Source: Hsuehochloa calcarea (lineage: Eukaryota > Streptophyta > Magnoliopsida > Poales > Poaceae). From it: a stretch of DNA of 64,000 nucleotides. Shown here piece by piece: positions 36,001 through 47,905 of this stretch. Location: NCBI GenBank assembly GCA_036346395.1, contig CM070601.1, positions 17,543,763 through 17,607,762 of the forward strand, written 5' to 3'. Made by a program: the position numbers and the translations under genes. Position 1 is the stretch's first letter. Each line of letters starts with the position of its first letter. The notes below the pieces were generated by a model. The model made no database searches and was not told the origin of the DNA. It saw nothing but the letters and a program-made list of their open reading frames with translations.

Positions 36001-39000
36001 AATACGCTTTCAACGTCACCCTTTTCTTCTTTTATGAAATTTTTAAACCAATGCAAATTAAAATGTTAATAACTTTTGCATATGAACTCCAAATTGAGTG
36101 ATTTTTTATAAATTCATAAAAAATCATGATCTGTCTGGATATGTAAAAATATTTGGAAGTTATTGTTGTTGATATCATTTTTATATATTTAATTTCTATC
36201 GGTTCTTTTTTAATAGACGTCGATACTTCGAACAAAGTTTACGACGATCCTCCATCCTCATACTCTGATATACCAGAGCAAGGCGAGCACCCTCTTTGAC
36301 CATGTTGATCCTATTATTTCAATTATTATACTTCTTTTTGCAAAATCTATTATGCATGCGTGTATATTTGCTTAAAGTTGCTATATTTGCTGGTAAAGGT
36401 AATTAAATTCCTATTGCATGCATGATCATCCTTGAAATATTGATGTCCTTACTGTTGTAGCCTTTTAGGTATGGTTTAGACAATAAATGATGCTAAATTG
36501 GGTCTTTCAAATGCAAATATCGTATAAATGCTTAGTCGGGTTCTAGTCTTTACTAAAATTTGAAAGTGGATGAAACATTGAATATGATTTGAGAGATTTT
36601 GAAATGATGGTCCAGAGGGGTTACCTATGTTAATTTGTATAAAAATAAAAATGAAAAACCTAGATTACGACATGAACGAGTTATAATATGAACTGATGAA
36701 TGTAAGATGGTTTCTCGCATGTAGATAGGGGGAGATCATCGCCCATGTCAATTAAGGACCCAACGTCGGTGCCACCAATCTAATCCTAAGCGTACAAACG
36801 CATATGCCGATATGCGACAGCCTTAGCTAATTAAGTCATCGAAGACTAGCCTTGCATGTTGGTAGGGCGTGGTAGTGTGAGCATGTGTAATTGTTCGAAA
36901 GGGCTCCCTTCACCAAGATGACGAGAACAAAGCTTACCGACACAACGGTTAATGGCTCACTTTGACGGGCGGAACCCGAGATTGAAGTGAGGGTTGTCAT
37001 TGCTGGGCTAGTACAAGGCTACGACTAGGTGATGTAAAGACTTCGTTACGTTCTCTATACTGCTTACTAAAGGATTGTGAGTAGTGGCATCGATGGATGT
37101 AGATAAACTAGAGAATTTGTATGTTGTGGGTAAAGTTGTACACCTCTGTAGAGTGTAAATCTATTAAAATAGTTGTGCTCGCGGTCATGAGCATACTTAG
37201 TGCAGTCACATCGGGTATAGTCCTATTTTTACAAAAAAAAAGTATTATCAGAAAATGTTGGAATGGATATTTTGGTGTTGTTAAATATGAGTTCCATGTC
37301 TATGGCTGAGAATACGATATTGATCATAGCCAATGCCCAATGAGGGTTGTGATTTTCTATTTATCAAGTTACTTACTTGTTGGATCTTTATTTATAAAAC
37401 TAGTCTTTAAACTTCCGTTGCAAAATACTAAGTATTGATATTGCAAACAAAAACTGCTTATTGTTGAAAACAACTAGTAGCATAGAGTCTCATCGCTTGT
37501 AAGCCAAGTATGTACATAAATTTTGCGATACACTACAAGTCTTACGAAGTACGCAATGTACTCAATCTTGATTAAATTGTTGTTCAAAGGACGAGGATGA
37601 TCAAATTCCAGACAACGCCTTCTTCGGTCCCGGTACCGGGGGTACGGGGATAGGTCTTTCTAGGGTTTACTCCTTGTCGGTTGCCTGAGAGTTCGGATGG
37701 GCATGCCACTGGACTTTTGTATTTTAATATACTAAATTTCCACTGCTACTTCTGATACCTGAACTTTTATTTGGTCGATCGGCCCTTGTATTGTAAATTA
37801 TGTAATCGTCTAAGTTTATGTACCATATTTCATTCATGTTGTATGTAATTATGTATGGATATGTATTCTAATATTTTGAATGTATGTACTGGCCACTAAT
37901 CATGGAACTAATACGATACACATACGAGGATTTCGGGTATTCAACGCCCAGGGTCCGACATCTGGCCTCCCCACGTTGAAAACGGCTTCCGACTTTCACA
38001 AAAACGGCTCAAGAAAACCGCACGTTTTGGATGGCTTCTGGCTTTTCCAATCTAAATGTCGAAGCGGAAGTCGTCCCAAACATACCCATTATCATCCATC
38101 GTCCTTTGTTACATAATTATTGGGCCTATTTGGGACATTTTTGGCATTGGCTTTTTGCTAGGAAAAGACTAAAGGTGTCCCAAACGGAAGACTTTCAGTA
38201 GCAGTTTTTGGAAAAGCCGGAAGCTATTTTCAACGCAGGGAAGCCGAAAGCGGGAAGACACCCTCGGACAGCTTCCCACAACTTCAGCAGATTGGTTTTG
38301 GAACTTTGCCACTTAAGTTGGGATGAAATTACCCACCAATGCCATCGTATATAAACTCCAAAATCCCCAAACCACTCCTCATTTCTCCTCCTCTCTCTAG
38401 TGTCTCCCCCATCAGTCTCCGTCGTCCACGGCGGCCCCGACCGGCTCCCTCTTACGCCGACACCGTCTGCACCACCACCGTCCGCCTCCCTCTGTCTCTA
38501 CCGCCTCCACCTCTATCCTTCTCCCTCGGTCTCCGTTGCCTCAGCCTCTTCCCTCCGCCTCCTCGCCATCGACGCCACCTCCATCCTCCTCCCCCGACAC
38601 CGCCTCAGTCTCCGTCGTTGACGTCGTCCACGCCAGCTCCCTCCTCCTCTGAAGCCGCCACCCAGGCCTCCCTCACCCTCCTCATCACCGACGCCGCCCC
38701 AACTTCCCTCCTCCTCCCACGCTGCCGCCGCCACCCCGGATTCCCTCCTCCCTCGCCGCCGCCCTGACCTCCTCCCGCGCCACTATCGCCCGGCTTCCCT
38801 CCTCCTCCCGCGCCACCATTAATTGCAGTTAATTATTGTTAATTGTAGTCGTAAATTATCATTAATTGTTGTTAATTAAGGTTAATTGTCATTAGTTGTC
38901 GTCAATTGGCTCAGGGACATTTAAGATATTTTCCAACTTAGAAGCTCCAGCCAACCAACCAACCTAAAAGCTATACTGTCAAATACCAAACGTTTTAAGC

Positions 39001-39010
39001 TCACATCTTC
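33035..39010. mobile_element. Foldback element, about 1.75 kb, split by a solo LTR
   Basis: Left arm 33035-33740 plus 37966 to about 38105, right arm about 38105-39010, are inverted copies. Matching blocks are: GACGTTTGTTG at 33050 against CAAACGTTTTAAG at 38986; CGAGTTGGAAAATAT against ATATTTTCCAACTTAG; GAAGCCGTGGGAAGCT at 33705 against AGCTTCCCACAACTTC at about 38270. The comparison also places the solo LTR insertion exactly. The right arm holds a TATATAAA at 38348 and Pro-rich low-complexity frames that are not convincing genes. Outer ends are approximate and no TSD was found. Confidence 0.75.
33741..37960 (+). mobile_element. Solo LTR, 4.2 kb, inserted in the left arm of the foldback element
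   Basis: Starts TGTAACATCCCAAAACC and ends GGGTCCGACA, so it has the TG...CA ends of an LTR. It is flanked by 5-bp duplications TCCGG (33736-33740) and TCTGG (37961-37965) with one mismatch. No primer-binding site, gag or pol was found, so this is a solo LTR left by LTR-LTR recombination, or a gutted element. Open frames inside (for example 34566-34904) are short and unassigned. It shares sequence with the minus-strand copy at 16700-20460. Confidence 0.75.
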
Positions 39011-39091
39011 AATTGTTGAATTGCATCGTACCTTCATGTTTTCTATATTAAAAGTTTATCTCGGGTTTTCCAAATTTCTGGCTCTGACACT

Positions 39092-39730
39092 CTCTGAAAC
39101 GGTGGTGAACGTTCTTAAAATCTTGCTTGATGTGCGGCTCAATCGATGCCGCAGGGGAGGCGGAGGTGTCCTAGCGGCCTGGATCGCCTACATGGGTGGG
39201 CGTCGTGGTCGCCACTAAAGCCCGCGTGTGGAGGCTGAGGCACCACCAGGTGCCACACCGACATGGTGCATACCAAACGCAACGCCACGACGACGGCGAC
39301 CACCGCTCCTCCAGTGCCGCCACCGCTGCCACGCGGACAGGAGTGCCGATGGAAATTTTTGTGAAAGGTCCCCTATTTGTTAACAATTGTTGAAGAAGCC
39401 GGGATCGTGAATAAAAACACGATCGCGTTTGGGTACCCGGTGACCGTCCGATTCAGTTCGAGCGGTGCAGATTGCGAAGGATAGGAAAGCTTGGGCGGTA
39501 GCTTTTCTAAATAAAACGTCCTCATAATTACATTTCGAACAAGTGATCCTCGAATGACGCGATCCAATTTGGTTGGCCCGTAACTGTTAGATCTAACTTG
39601 GACTGTCAAGATCGGGCCACAACGGAACTAGCGCTACTCCACTTGTCTTCAAAACCCACCTCTCTCGCAGCGCCCTGCTATTTGCTCGAGCAAATGCCTC
39701 GCCGCCACCTCCCCTCCTCCTTGGGTGGCC
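39092..39730. repeat. Dispersed repeat, second copy of the 11.1-kb family
   Basis: Matches 11116-11706 over nearly its whole length, with small indels: GGTGGGCGTCGTGGTCGCC, GGTGCATACCAAACGCA, and a shared end at GAGCAAATGCC. It differs by a 60-90-bp stretch around 39385-39480 that is not in the first copy. No coding family was recognised. Confidence 0.75.
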
Positions 39731-40426
39731 CCGCCTTTGCCCCTTCTCCACCTTTCCCGCCACCTGCCCTCTTCGCCGCTGTCATGCGCACGCGGATCCA
39801 CGCTGCGGGCCCATGTGCAGCCGCCTCCTCGACGCGGTGCTCCGGGAGGACATGGTCGCCTGTTGCGGTTGTGGGCAGCCGTCAGAACCCAACCGTGCGG
39901 CGCCGCGCCGGCCAATCAATCTGCCTGCCGCCGCCTCCTTTACGTACAGAGTATGCTACCAAAATCCTTCTCTTCGTGGGGTGTCAAGAACCCAGGGTAT
40001 ACTACAGAGCACAGAGGTGTTTTAATATGTAAAGCATGGAAAGATCGTCTCGCGCATCGGCAACATTGTCTTCTGAGACTGCCTCAGCTCCACGTCTCCA
40101 CTACTCCGTCGCCATCCTATCATTGGCCCTCTTAAAGAGTATATAGCCTGTTTTTTCTTGACTAAACATATGATTGCGACGTGGAGGTTGTGACTGAAGA
40201 GGGGGATCATTGCAAATAATGTGCTGCAATTAGTATAGTACAACCTTGATTGACTAATCAGTCCGTCATTACAGCACAAGGAACCATAGAAGACGAAAGG
40301 TAAAGAACTAATATTAGTACAAAGACTTTGCTTTTCTGACAAGAAGCTCTGATTCTGTCCATAATGGTGTGGCTGGCTGCCATTGCTTCGCTGGTCACAT
40401 TTCTCTGGCACGGCTTGGAAATAAGG
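39731..40426. other. GC-rich then AT-rich sequence, unassigned
   Basis: Frames at 39598-40032 (+) and 39649-39915 (-) are Pro/Arg/Ser-rich and match nothing I recognise. The first 25 bp continue the dispersed repeat. 40030-40426 shows no feature. Confidence 0.3.
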
Positions 40427-41113
40427 ATTTTTTAAATATATATTTTTTAAATCTAGAAAACTAGGGTGTCGTCCAAAACTAATACAAAATTAGGTCCACG
40501 TCGTCAGTTGAACTGGTGTAAAATACTGTTTACTCATGTCGCCAGTTGGTATACAGTTTATCCCATCAGAATACAATGTTATTTTTAGGAATTTTTAAAT
40601 ATAGAAAATGAGTTCAAAAAATTATGAATTTTTTCTGAAGCCTCCCGACACAGTTTTTATGTCATGGTGTTTGTTCAAGATAATTGTAGATTATATAAAA
40701 TCCTACAAAAATTACACAATCATTTATACAATGTAAGGAGACTTGACAAAAAAAATCATAATTTCTGGATCTCATTTGATACAGTTAGAAATTCCTATAA
40801 ACAATATAATTAAATAAATTTTGGAGAAAAATTCAGAATAGATAAAATTCTAAAAAAATTACAGCAGCAAGAACGCTATGTTGTGAGGCTCCACAAAATA
40901 TTTCAGAATTTTTGAGCTCCTTTGTTATATTTAAAAATTCCTAAAAATATTATTGTATTCTGATGAGATGAGCAGTCTTCCTGTCGCGAGTTCAACCGGC
41001 GACAGGAGTGGATAGTATTCATGTCGTTAGCTCACCTAGTTTTGTATATATTTTTGGGTCAACGACCTAGTTTTGTAATTATCATTTAAAATAATATTAT
41101 TTTAAAAAAATTC
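40427..41113. mobile_element. Palindromic MITE related to the 41.5-47.9 kb element
   Basis: The left arm (from GATTTTTTAAATATATATTT) and the right arm (inward GAATTTTTTTAAAATAATAT) are inverted copies. Inner blocks match too: GAATACAATGTTATTTTTAG at about 40570 against ATATTATTGTATTC at about 40945. The ends carry TACAAAACTAGGTC and GTCGCC...GCGAC motifs that also occur at the ends of the larger neighbouring element, so it is probably its non-autonomous derivative. Non-coding. Confidence 0.72.
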
Positions 41114-41819
41114 TGAAAATAAACCCATAGTGCTTTTCTTTGGATGATGGGAAGGCCCCATACATTGGACTTTTCTTAAACCAAAGCAGGTCGGCCCAGG
41201 GATGCTATGTTACAAAAAAAGACAACATGTAGTCTGATTTTCAAAACTGGGGAGTGGAGCGACCGAACGGTCAAAAAGAACGGTTTTGGAAGTTGAAGGT
41301 TGCATTTTAGATGATTTTAGAATTAAGGTTGAAAATTGGACTGGGCAATAGTTAAGGTTGAAAAATTAACTTTTTATATATATTTTTGACCCAAATCCCT
41401 TATCCTCATCGCCGCGTACAAGGACACATCTGTCTGTTCCGTCATTCGTGTGTATGATGATGGAACTGTGATGTGGTACATGATTTTTTAAAAAAATAAT
41501 TTTAAAAATAATTACAAAATTAAATAGTCAAAAAAATAATTACAAAACTAGGTCCATGTCGCCATTTAGAATGGCGACGGGCTCCTATCGCTATTCCAAT
41601 TGGCGACATAGACCCTGCTGATTGTCGTTGCCATTGCAACTTTCTGTCGCCATTTAGACTAACGACAGAAAGGGAACAGTGTCCCTATTATCAGTTGAAA
41701 TGGCGACAAGAAACCAAGGGTTCATGTCGCTATTTGAACTAGCGACATGAACTTTCTACTTAAAGCCCAAAAAAGATGGAAATGTCATTTTAATTCCAGA
41801 AAAAAGATTTAGGAGGGAG

Positions 41820-41918
41820 AAGAGATAGGAGGAGAGTGAGAGAAGAGACGCGGCGAAGCCCTCGCAATTCGTATCGGAGAAGACGAACGGAGCATCAGAT
41901 CCGATCGGCCATTTTGCA
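41820..41918 (+). other. Probable 5' non-coding exon of the PMD gene
   Basis: A purine-rich leader (GAGGAGAGTGAGAGAAGAG) ends at TTTTGCAG with GTACAT following as a donor site, and GAGTTTTCAG at about 42919 gives an acceptor. The 1-kb AT-rich stretch between would be an intron. This is inferred from splice signals only. Confidence 0.4.
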
Positions 41919-42918
41919 GGTACATATTTTTCCAACTTTATACATTATTTCGAAACATTGTCGGTTAGCAAATAAAAATAGCGACATAGGATTCAATAGA
42001 TTAGATAATTTTAGCTGTTTTATGTAGTACATCATTTGAGCTATGTATACTTTAGTTCATCGCGCATATATTATTTTTGTTACAGTACTCGAACGATTTA
42101 GAATAAATCAGGAAAAATAGGAAGATACCTCGAAGAATAGCTATGTATATCTATAAAATAGGATGACATGTCTTAAATTATTTTTAAAAAAAATCCAAAA
42201 TTGCTACATAGGTTATGTAGAGTTTGTTTTTGCTTCCATTTTCACACAGTAAATATTTTAAAATGTCGGAGACAATTTTTAAACAAGAAAAGTGCCAAGA
42301 TACCTATTCAAAATCTGTAAAAATTACAGAGTAGCTTAGTACAGTTTGTAGAGCGAGCCTAATAGAAATAATGCCAACACAATTTTATTTTATTTTTGTG
42401 CGCAACAATTATTTTGTTAGTGCCAAAAACACTTTTTAAACATAAAAAATAGCATGACACATCTAAAAATTATAAAAAAATCTGGAGTTGCTACGTAGGT
42501 TACGCAAAGCTAAATTGAAATATTATTAACTTTATTTTTTTCTTTTTATTTTCACACAATAATATTTAAAAAAACTAGAGACACTTTTTAAACAAGGAAA
42601 GTAGAGATATACCTTTTACAAATCTGTAAAAGTTGTAGAGTAGCTTAATACGGTTTGTAAAGCCCGATCAAAATAATCCCAACATTATTTTGATTATCGT
42701 TTGCATGCGGTAGTCATTTTGTTAGTGCCGAAAATACTTTTTAAATTAGGGAAATAGCAACATTCCTATGAAATAACTGTAAAAACTACGGAGTAGATAA
42801 GTAAGTTTTTTATAGCTTAATCAAAATAATCTCAATTTAAATTTAGTTTCTACTTGTGTATTCTTATTACTTTTTGTATATGTTTCATAGTTTTTACAAT
42901 GTACACACTGAGTTTTCA

Positions 42919-45509
42919 GGTATAGTGGACCTAGGACACGCTGCGCAGTAGCCGTACAAGTTGCTTGACCCAGTCATTGATGCTCATCATCGTAGCCGCC
43001 TCCATACCATTGTCCCCTGGGAGGACGAGGTGCCGATTGAGCTTGGTGCGTTGCGGCTACGCATGCCCATAAGGGCATGCATGGTGGACCCACGTTGGCT
43101 TTCGAGGTACATGTAGTTGCGATCTTCGCGTACTCATTTGTAGCCTGACTACTTTGGGTGGACTAACATTTATTTTTAATTATTTTTTACGCAGTTTAAG
43201 GGCAGCAAGCCTCCTTCCATTAGCAAAGATGTCGAGACGACGTGGGAGGACGACCAGGACCGCGCGGGCGGTGGTCGTTTGTCCAGGTGATTTCCATACA
43301 ACCGGTACCTCCTAACGACGCTGGTTGACCGATGGAGGCCAGAGAAGCACATGTATCACCTCCCACGTGGGAAGATGGCGCTGACGCTTTAGGATGTAGC
43401 TTTCCTGACTGGGTTGCCCTACGTCGGCTTCCCCTTGGCGGCGTATAACATCCCGACCACGTGACCAACGGAGTTCCTGGCAAGGTTCCATGGGGGGCTG
43501 CCATCTGACAGGGGCTACAGGGAGTTCAACAGCGTTCACGTGCTGACGTTGAAGTGGATCTACCAGTTCTACGTAAGTCTTTGTAACTCTTGTCTTCTCG
43601 CATCTATTGATTTGTGAACCTTACTACGCGTATCAGTCTTCTTGCAGCCGAGTGTATGGCGGAGGATGCACCTGATCACACGGTGATGAGGCACTTCGAG
43701 GCCTACTTGTTGTGGTTGTTCGGGTAGTTAATGTTCGTGGGGTCCCACAACGATAGCATCGATAAGCACTATATCCGGTACACACAACAGTTGGTGGACT
43801 GGGAGGTGGTGGACATCCAACCATATGCTTGGGGCTCAACAGTGCTGTGTGCGACATACCACCGAGTTTAGGACAATTCCATCCTTTCTGGATGCCCGCT
43901 GCTCCTTCAGCTGTGGTCCGTCGAGCGTTTTCAAATCGAACAACCACAGTTGGACCTATGAGCGTACACAGTCAACATGTACGCCGAGGACAACAACGTT
44001 GACCAGTCGACCATTGGTACAGTGTGGTGCCACCGATGGGTAAGTTTCTTGAACATTTATTCATTTCAGTAATGTAATTCAATCTTGCGTGCTAAGTTTC
44101 CATTGTACTTTTCCATAGGTCACCTATACGCCGATCACCACGCACGCGTCCTACTCAGACTACGTTGTGATATTCGATCAGCTGGCGGATGACCGCATCA
44201 TCTGGACACCGTACACTCGTGAAAGTGTGTACGCGTGCGCACTCGAGGCCTATCGAGCCTGTGCATGCGAGACCACGAGTGGTGGTACACGCGGAGGTAC
44301 TTGGTCCACGACATCTTCGTGGAGGAGTACCACGTGCAGCGGGTCATGCGCCAATTCGGTTTGCGACATGAGGTCCCACCCCCTGGGGGCAGCGGGTGCC
44401 ACCGAACGTCCATTCTTACTAAACAATCATTTTGTCTTCCATAGGTACACTAGGAAGGGAGTAACTGCTAGGATTTCCTGGGCGGACAAGATGTTCTTTT
44501 GGGTCCAAGGCTTGATCAACGCCTTTGCTGACATCATCGATGAGGATGTTTCCTATGACCCCGAGTCGTACGCGGAGTACATCAAGTGGCACTATAGACG
44601 AACGAGGTTTCGTTGCGTCAAGGTCGTAGACGACCCCCCACGATACGAGGCTGCGATGTCCGACACGTACCCCACCGAGCCCAACTCTGCATTCCATCGC
44701 GTGGTACGTACTGAACGGTTCATGCTTGTTATTTGCTTCGTAACATTTCGGTTTCTAACATGTTAATTATGTGTACAAGTCTATCTGCACCGGGAGATGC
44801 ATGAGTTGGCGGCCTCCGTGCATCAGATGACGCTCAGGGAGCGCTTCAGCATGACAGCACAGGACATCAGAGTGGTTATGGAGTAGTTCCTTGATAAGGT
44901 GAGACGAGGGATCCAAATCTCGACTTGTCGTACGCTGAGGGACCCGGTGGACCCACCTGAGCGTGGACGGGGGTGAGCCACACCCTAGGACTACGGCTCC
45001 TCACCCAGACGTGGCGAGCTAGTCCTCGTGGCACCATGATGGTACTACCCCGGCACAGTTTGCAGGTCGGTATGAAATACTCACGTTCGGTTCTTTATTT
45101 TGAACTCCAGTGGTTACTAACGATAATTTTTTCTGATAGGTCCTGAGTTGCACCCGTACACGGAGCAGGTGTATGCGGAGTCGTCTTCTGACTTTGTACG
45201 ACGAGGTATGACTATCTTGCATAACATAATGTTTCACAACGTAATAACGAGGTTTTCGCTAAGGTTACATGTATAACATAATGTTTCAAAAGTCTCGCGC
45301 CACTTTGGGACGAGCCGGAGGTGTTGCACGAGGAGTTGCATGAGGAGTCACACTCGAGGGACTACCAGTTCTCCAGTATGGCAGCCAGGTCTCTGTGGGG
45401 CTTCACAGCTTCACGACACGCCTGGATCGAGCCAGCCGACGTAGGACCCACTCCTGACACCCCCTGGCCACTCGCGTTGGTCGGGTACCTAGGGCGCCTG
45501 GGCCTTTGA
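42919..45509 (+). pseudogene. Plant mobile domain (PMD, MAIN-like/transposon type) gene, decayed
   Basis: Exon-like segments read, in order: LLDPVIDAHHRSRLHTIVPW (about 42960-43100), KHMYHLPRGKMALTL then DVAFLTGLPYVGFPLAAYNI (43340-43460), VIFDQLADDRIIWTPYTRES (44167-44226), EYHVQRVMRQFG (44326-44360), a HRYTRKGVTARISWADKMFF block (44440-44500), and AEYIKWHYRRTR (44570-44610). This is the order of the transposon-type plant mobile domain proteins, whose biochemical role is poorly defined (chromatin/silencing links for host versions). In-frame stops (for example near 43390 and 43725) and shifts mean the gene is probably dead. A Ser/Glu-rich tail runs to about 45509. Confidence 0.8.
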
Positions 45510-45699
45510 CGTACTCACACCAGCGCCTGAGGCCAGGGGCGACAAGCGGGGTACACCGCAAGAGGGGCTGTTAGTATATATTTGTTCTACTTTTGCTTGT
45601 AAATATCAGCCATGCCATGTAAATATTGATTTTTGTACTACTTATGCTTGTCTCGTGTTTCGATAGTTCTTTTTGCGTGCACACTGCGACCATGTGAGG

Positions 45700-46110
45700 G
45701 AGTCAGCATCGGGACACCCCACACCACCCTGTTTCTAGATTTGACTCCCCACGTCACCTTTTCAGACCGATATGACAACACACTGCGACGCTACGATGAT
45801 TACTTTTTAGATTGACAAGATCACACTCCGTCACACGACCTTTTCAAGCCGAAAAGACCTGCCCCTGTCAAGCCACAAGCGGTCACTTTTGCACATCAAT
45901 ATGACAACATACTATGATGATGTGACACTTACTTTTCAAATTGACAAGACTACACTCTGCCACACGACCTTTTCAGACCGAACAGACCGCACCATGTCAC
46001 GCTACACGTTGTCACTTTTGCAGATCGATATGACAACACACTACAACACTAACTTTTCAAAATGACAAGACCATACTCTGAGATGACAACACACTGCCCC
46101 CCTTTTCACG
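45700..46110. repeat. 129-bp tandem repeat in the promoter of the GRF zinc-finger gene
   Basis: ATGACAACA begins at 45772, 45901 and 46030 (period 129 bp) and again at 46083 (partial unit). Each unit carries CACACGACCTTTTCA and CACTTTTGCA-type blocks. The array sits directly upstream of the TATA box at 46125. Confidence 0.8.
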
Positions 46111-46124
46111 CCGAAAAATCCCTG

Positions 46125-46131
46125 TATAAAA
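46125..46131 (+). promoter_or_regulatory. TATA box of the GRF zinc-finger gene
   Basis: TATAAAA in CCCTGTATAAAAGGAGG, 109 bp upstream of the ATG at 46234. This is a near-ideal plant TATA context and spacing. Confidence 0.65.
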
Positions 46132-46233
46132 GGAGGAAGAAAAGAAGTGGGGAGAAGAGAGCTGCATGATAGCATTACACCACCACACCCAACACTACAC
46201 CAAAGCTTCCTTCATACAACTTAGAGGAAAGAG

Positions 46234-47175
46234 ATGGAGGACTTGACGAACATGTTCAAGAGGATACTGCAGAAGTGCAAGTGGCTTACCGAGAGGGCTA
46301 AACCCCACCCGGATAAGTCTATGAAGAATGTGCCGGTACCACCGCAGTTCCCAGACCCGCAATGTGTGTGCAAAGAACCGACAAAGATAATCCAATCCAC
46401 ACACCTGGCGACGTCCGCTCGGGCGTACTACATGTGCGGCCACCACCTCGTAAGCTTATCTTGCACACACAAAGATTTTTCACAGCATAAATTACATTCC
46501 ACAAATTCTTGATTACACACGCCCATAATGGCAGCCAGAGATGCAATGCAACTTCTTCAAATGGATTGACGGCTCGGAGATATACAATAGGGTGTTCATC
46601 CAATAGAAGTACATGTTGAACTTTCCATGACGAGCCGAGACCTTCCAGCGCTGGACACCTTATGTACCCAACCCTAACTCAACTGAAAAGGCATCGGACG
46701 AGCCCAACAAAGCAGATGGGTACAACAAGGCCAAGCAAGCGATGGGCGAGAGAAAGACTCCTGCAAGTGAGACCGTGGGCCGTACTGCCGCTCCCCGTTG
46801 CCTAGGCGCACTCTAGATCCAAGAGGTAAGTTATGTTCAATATGCATCATAATTATTGATTTGACCCGACATTGCGTTATCCTAACATCATTCAACCGTC
46901 CAGCCCGTCTTATAGGACATGGATGACTTCGAGATTGGTCGCCGCCACCGCGGGCAACAAGCAAACAAGGAAAGGGCTCCTGCAAGTGAGAATGTTAGCC
47001 GTACTACCGCTCCCCGTCGCCCGGGCAAACTCCAGATCCAAGAGGTAAGTTATGTTCAATATGTATCATAATTAATAATTTGGCCCGACGTTGTGTTATC
47101 CTAACATCATTCAACTGTCCGGCCCATCTCGTAGGATATGGATGACTTCGAGACTGGCCCTCGCCGCAGGTAGCA
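46234..47175 (+). pseudogene. GRF-type zinc-finger protein carried by the element
   Basis: Exon 1 is 46234-46449 (72 codons), starting MEDLTNMFKRILQKCKWLTE. It includes CVCKEPTKIIQSTHLATSAR followed by AYYMCGHH, and is spliced to an exon at 46535 reading PEMQCNFFKWIDGSEIYNR. The spaced Cys/His and the CNFFKWID signature define a GRF zinc finger (PF06839). In-frame TAG codons follow (about 46604, and again later), so the C-terminal part is probably lost. Downstream exon-like pieces are contained in a 219-bp tandem duplication, ending around 47175. The host role of such proteins is unknown; the pairing with PMD inside one element suggests mobile-element cargo. Confidence 0.68.
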
Positions 47176-47195
47176 AGGAGACAAGGGGATGGGGG
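46758..47195. repeat. 219-bp tandem duplication containing an intron
   Basis: CTCCTGCAAGTGAGA occurs at 46758 and 46977, and the whole 219-bp unit repeats: exon-like end ATCCAAGAG, donor GTAAGTTATG, acceptor near TATAGGACATGG/CGTAGGATATGG, then GGATGACTTCGAGA. The copies differ by roughly a tenth of positions. It would duplicate one exon-intron unit of the GRF gene. Confidence 0.8.
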
Positions 47196-47905
47196 CGATA
47201 GGCCGCCGAAACTAATGATCTTTGTTCCATCAACTTTATTTCTATTCTAAAAAGGTGCATATGTATCGTAGGTTTATTTCGATTTGTTGCATCGTGCATG
47301 ATGTCGTTCTTTATGCATATAACTAAACCGTGTACGCCGTGTAATTAGCAACTTTATTATAAAGTCTATTTCAATTTACAACTGCGTTGTAAAGCTGACT
47401 TCAAACCTCGCTCCCTTTTGGCATTCAATTCTTGGCATAGCAGGGCATGGGACAACATAAAAATAAATGTCTAAAAGACGTGTTGTGAAAGTAGGCACTA
47501 AAAATAAAGTTTCAAATGATAGTGAACTTGTGCATTGTCCAAATTTGGTCCATTTTCTATTCCACATTACATTGTCTTCTCTGATTTTTGTATTTCGAAC
47601 TACGCGGACACTTAAACGTGTTACCAAATTCTAAAAACAAAATGACAATTTTTTTTAATTCACCTACATATACTACACATAAATAAAAAAAGACCACAGA
47701 ACCATCCTATCGTTAGTTTAATTGACGACAAGATCCTATCACCAATTGAAATAGCAACAGTAGCATCCATCACTGTTTCAATTAGCGACAGAGTCCCTAT
47801 CGCTATTTAGAATGACCACAAAATAGGGATCTAGTTTTGTAAAAAAAATAACTATTTAATTTTATAATTATCTTTTTAAATTGTATTTTTTTAAAACAAT
47901 TCCGA

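Larger units (their letters stand above)
41479..47905 (+). mobile_element. 6.4-kb inverted-repeat element carrying PMD and GRF zinc-finger genes
   Basis: Left end TGATTTTTTAAAAAAATAAT, right end inward GAATTGTTTTAAAAAAATAC; then AATTACAAAATTAAATAGT and ACAAAACTAGGTCC in both, giving terminal inverted repeats of roughly 200-280 bp with sub-terminal GTCGC/GCGAC motifs (41560-41760 and 47700-47830). Outside the ends, the sequence GATGTGGTAC (to 41478) and GAGGACGCATGTCC (from 47906) rejoins exactly as in the uninterrupted copy at about 13407-13430. No transposase (MuDR or other) was found, so it is non-autonomous or decayed. TSD is not visible; Mutator-like is a guess. Confidence 0.72.

Noticed and set aside
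38339..38767. 142-codon Pro/Ser-rich frame downstream of a TATATAAA
   Set aside because: Inside the right arm of the foldback element, low complexity, and the opposite arm is its inverted copy.
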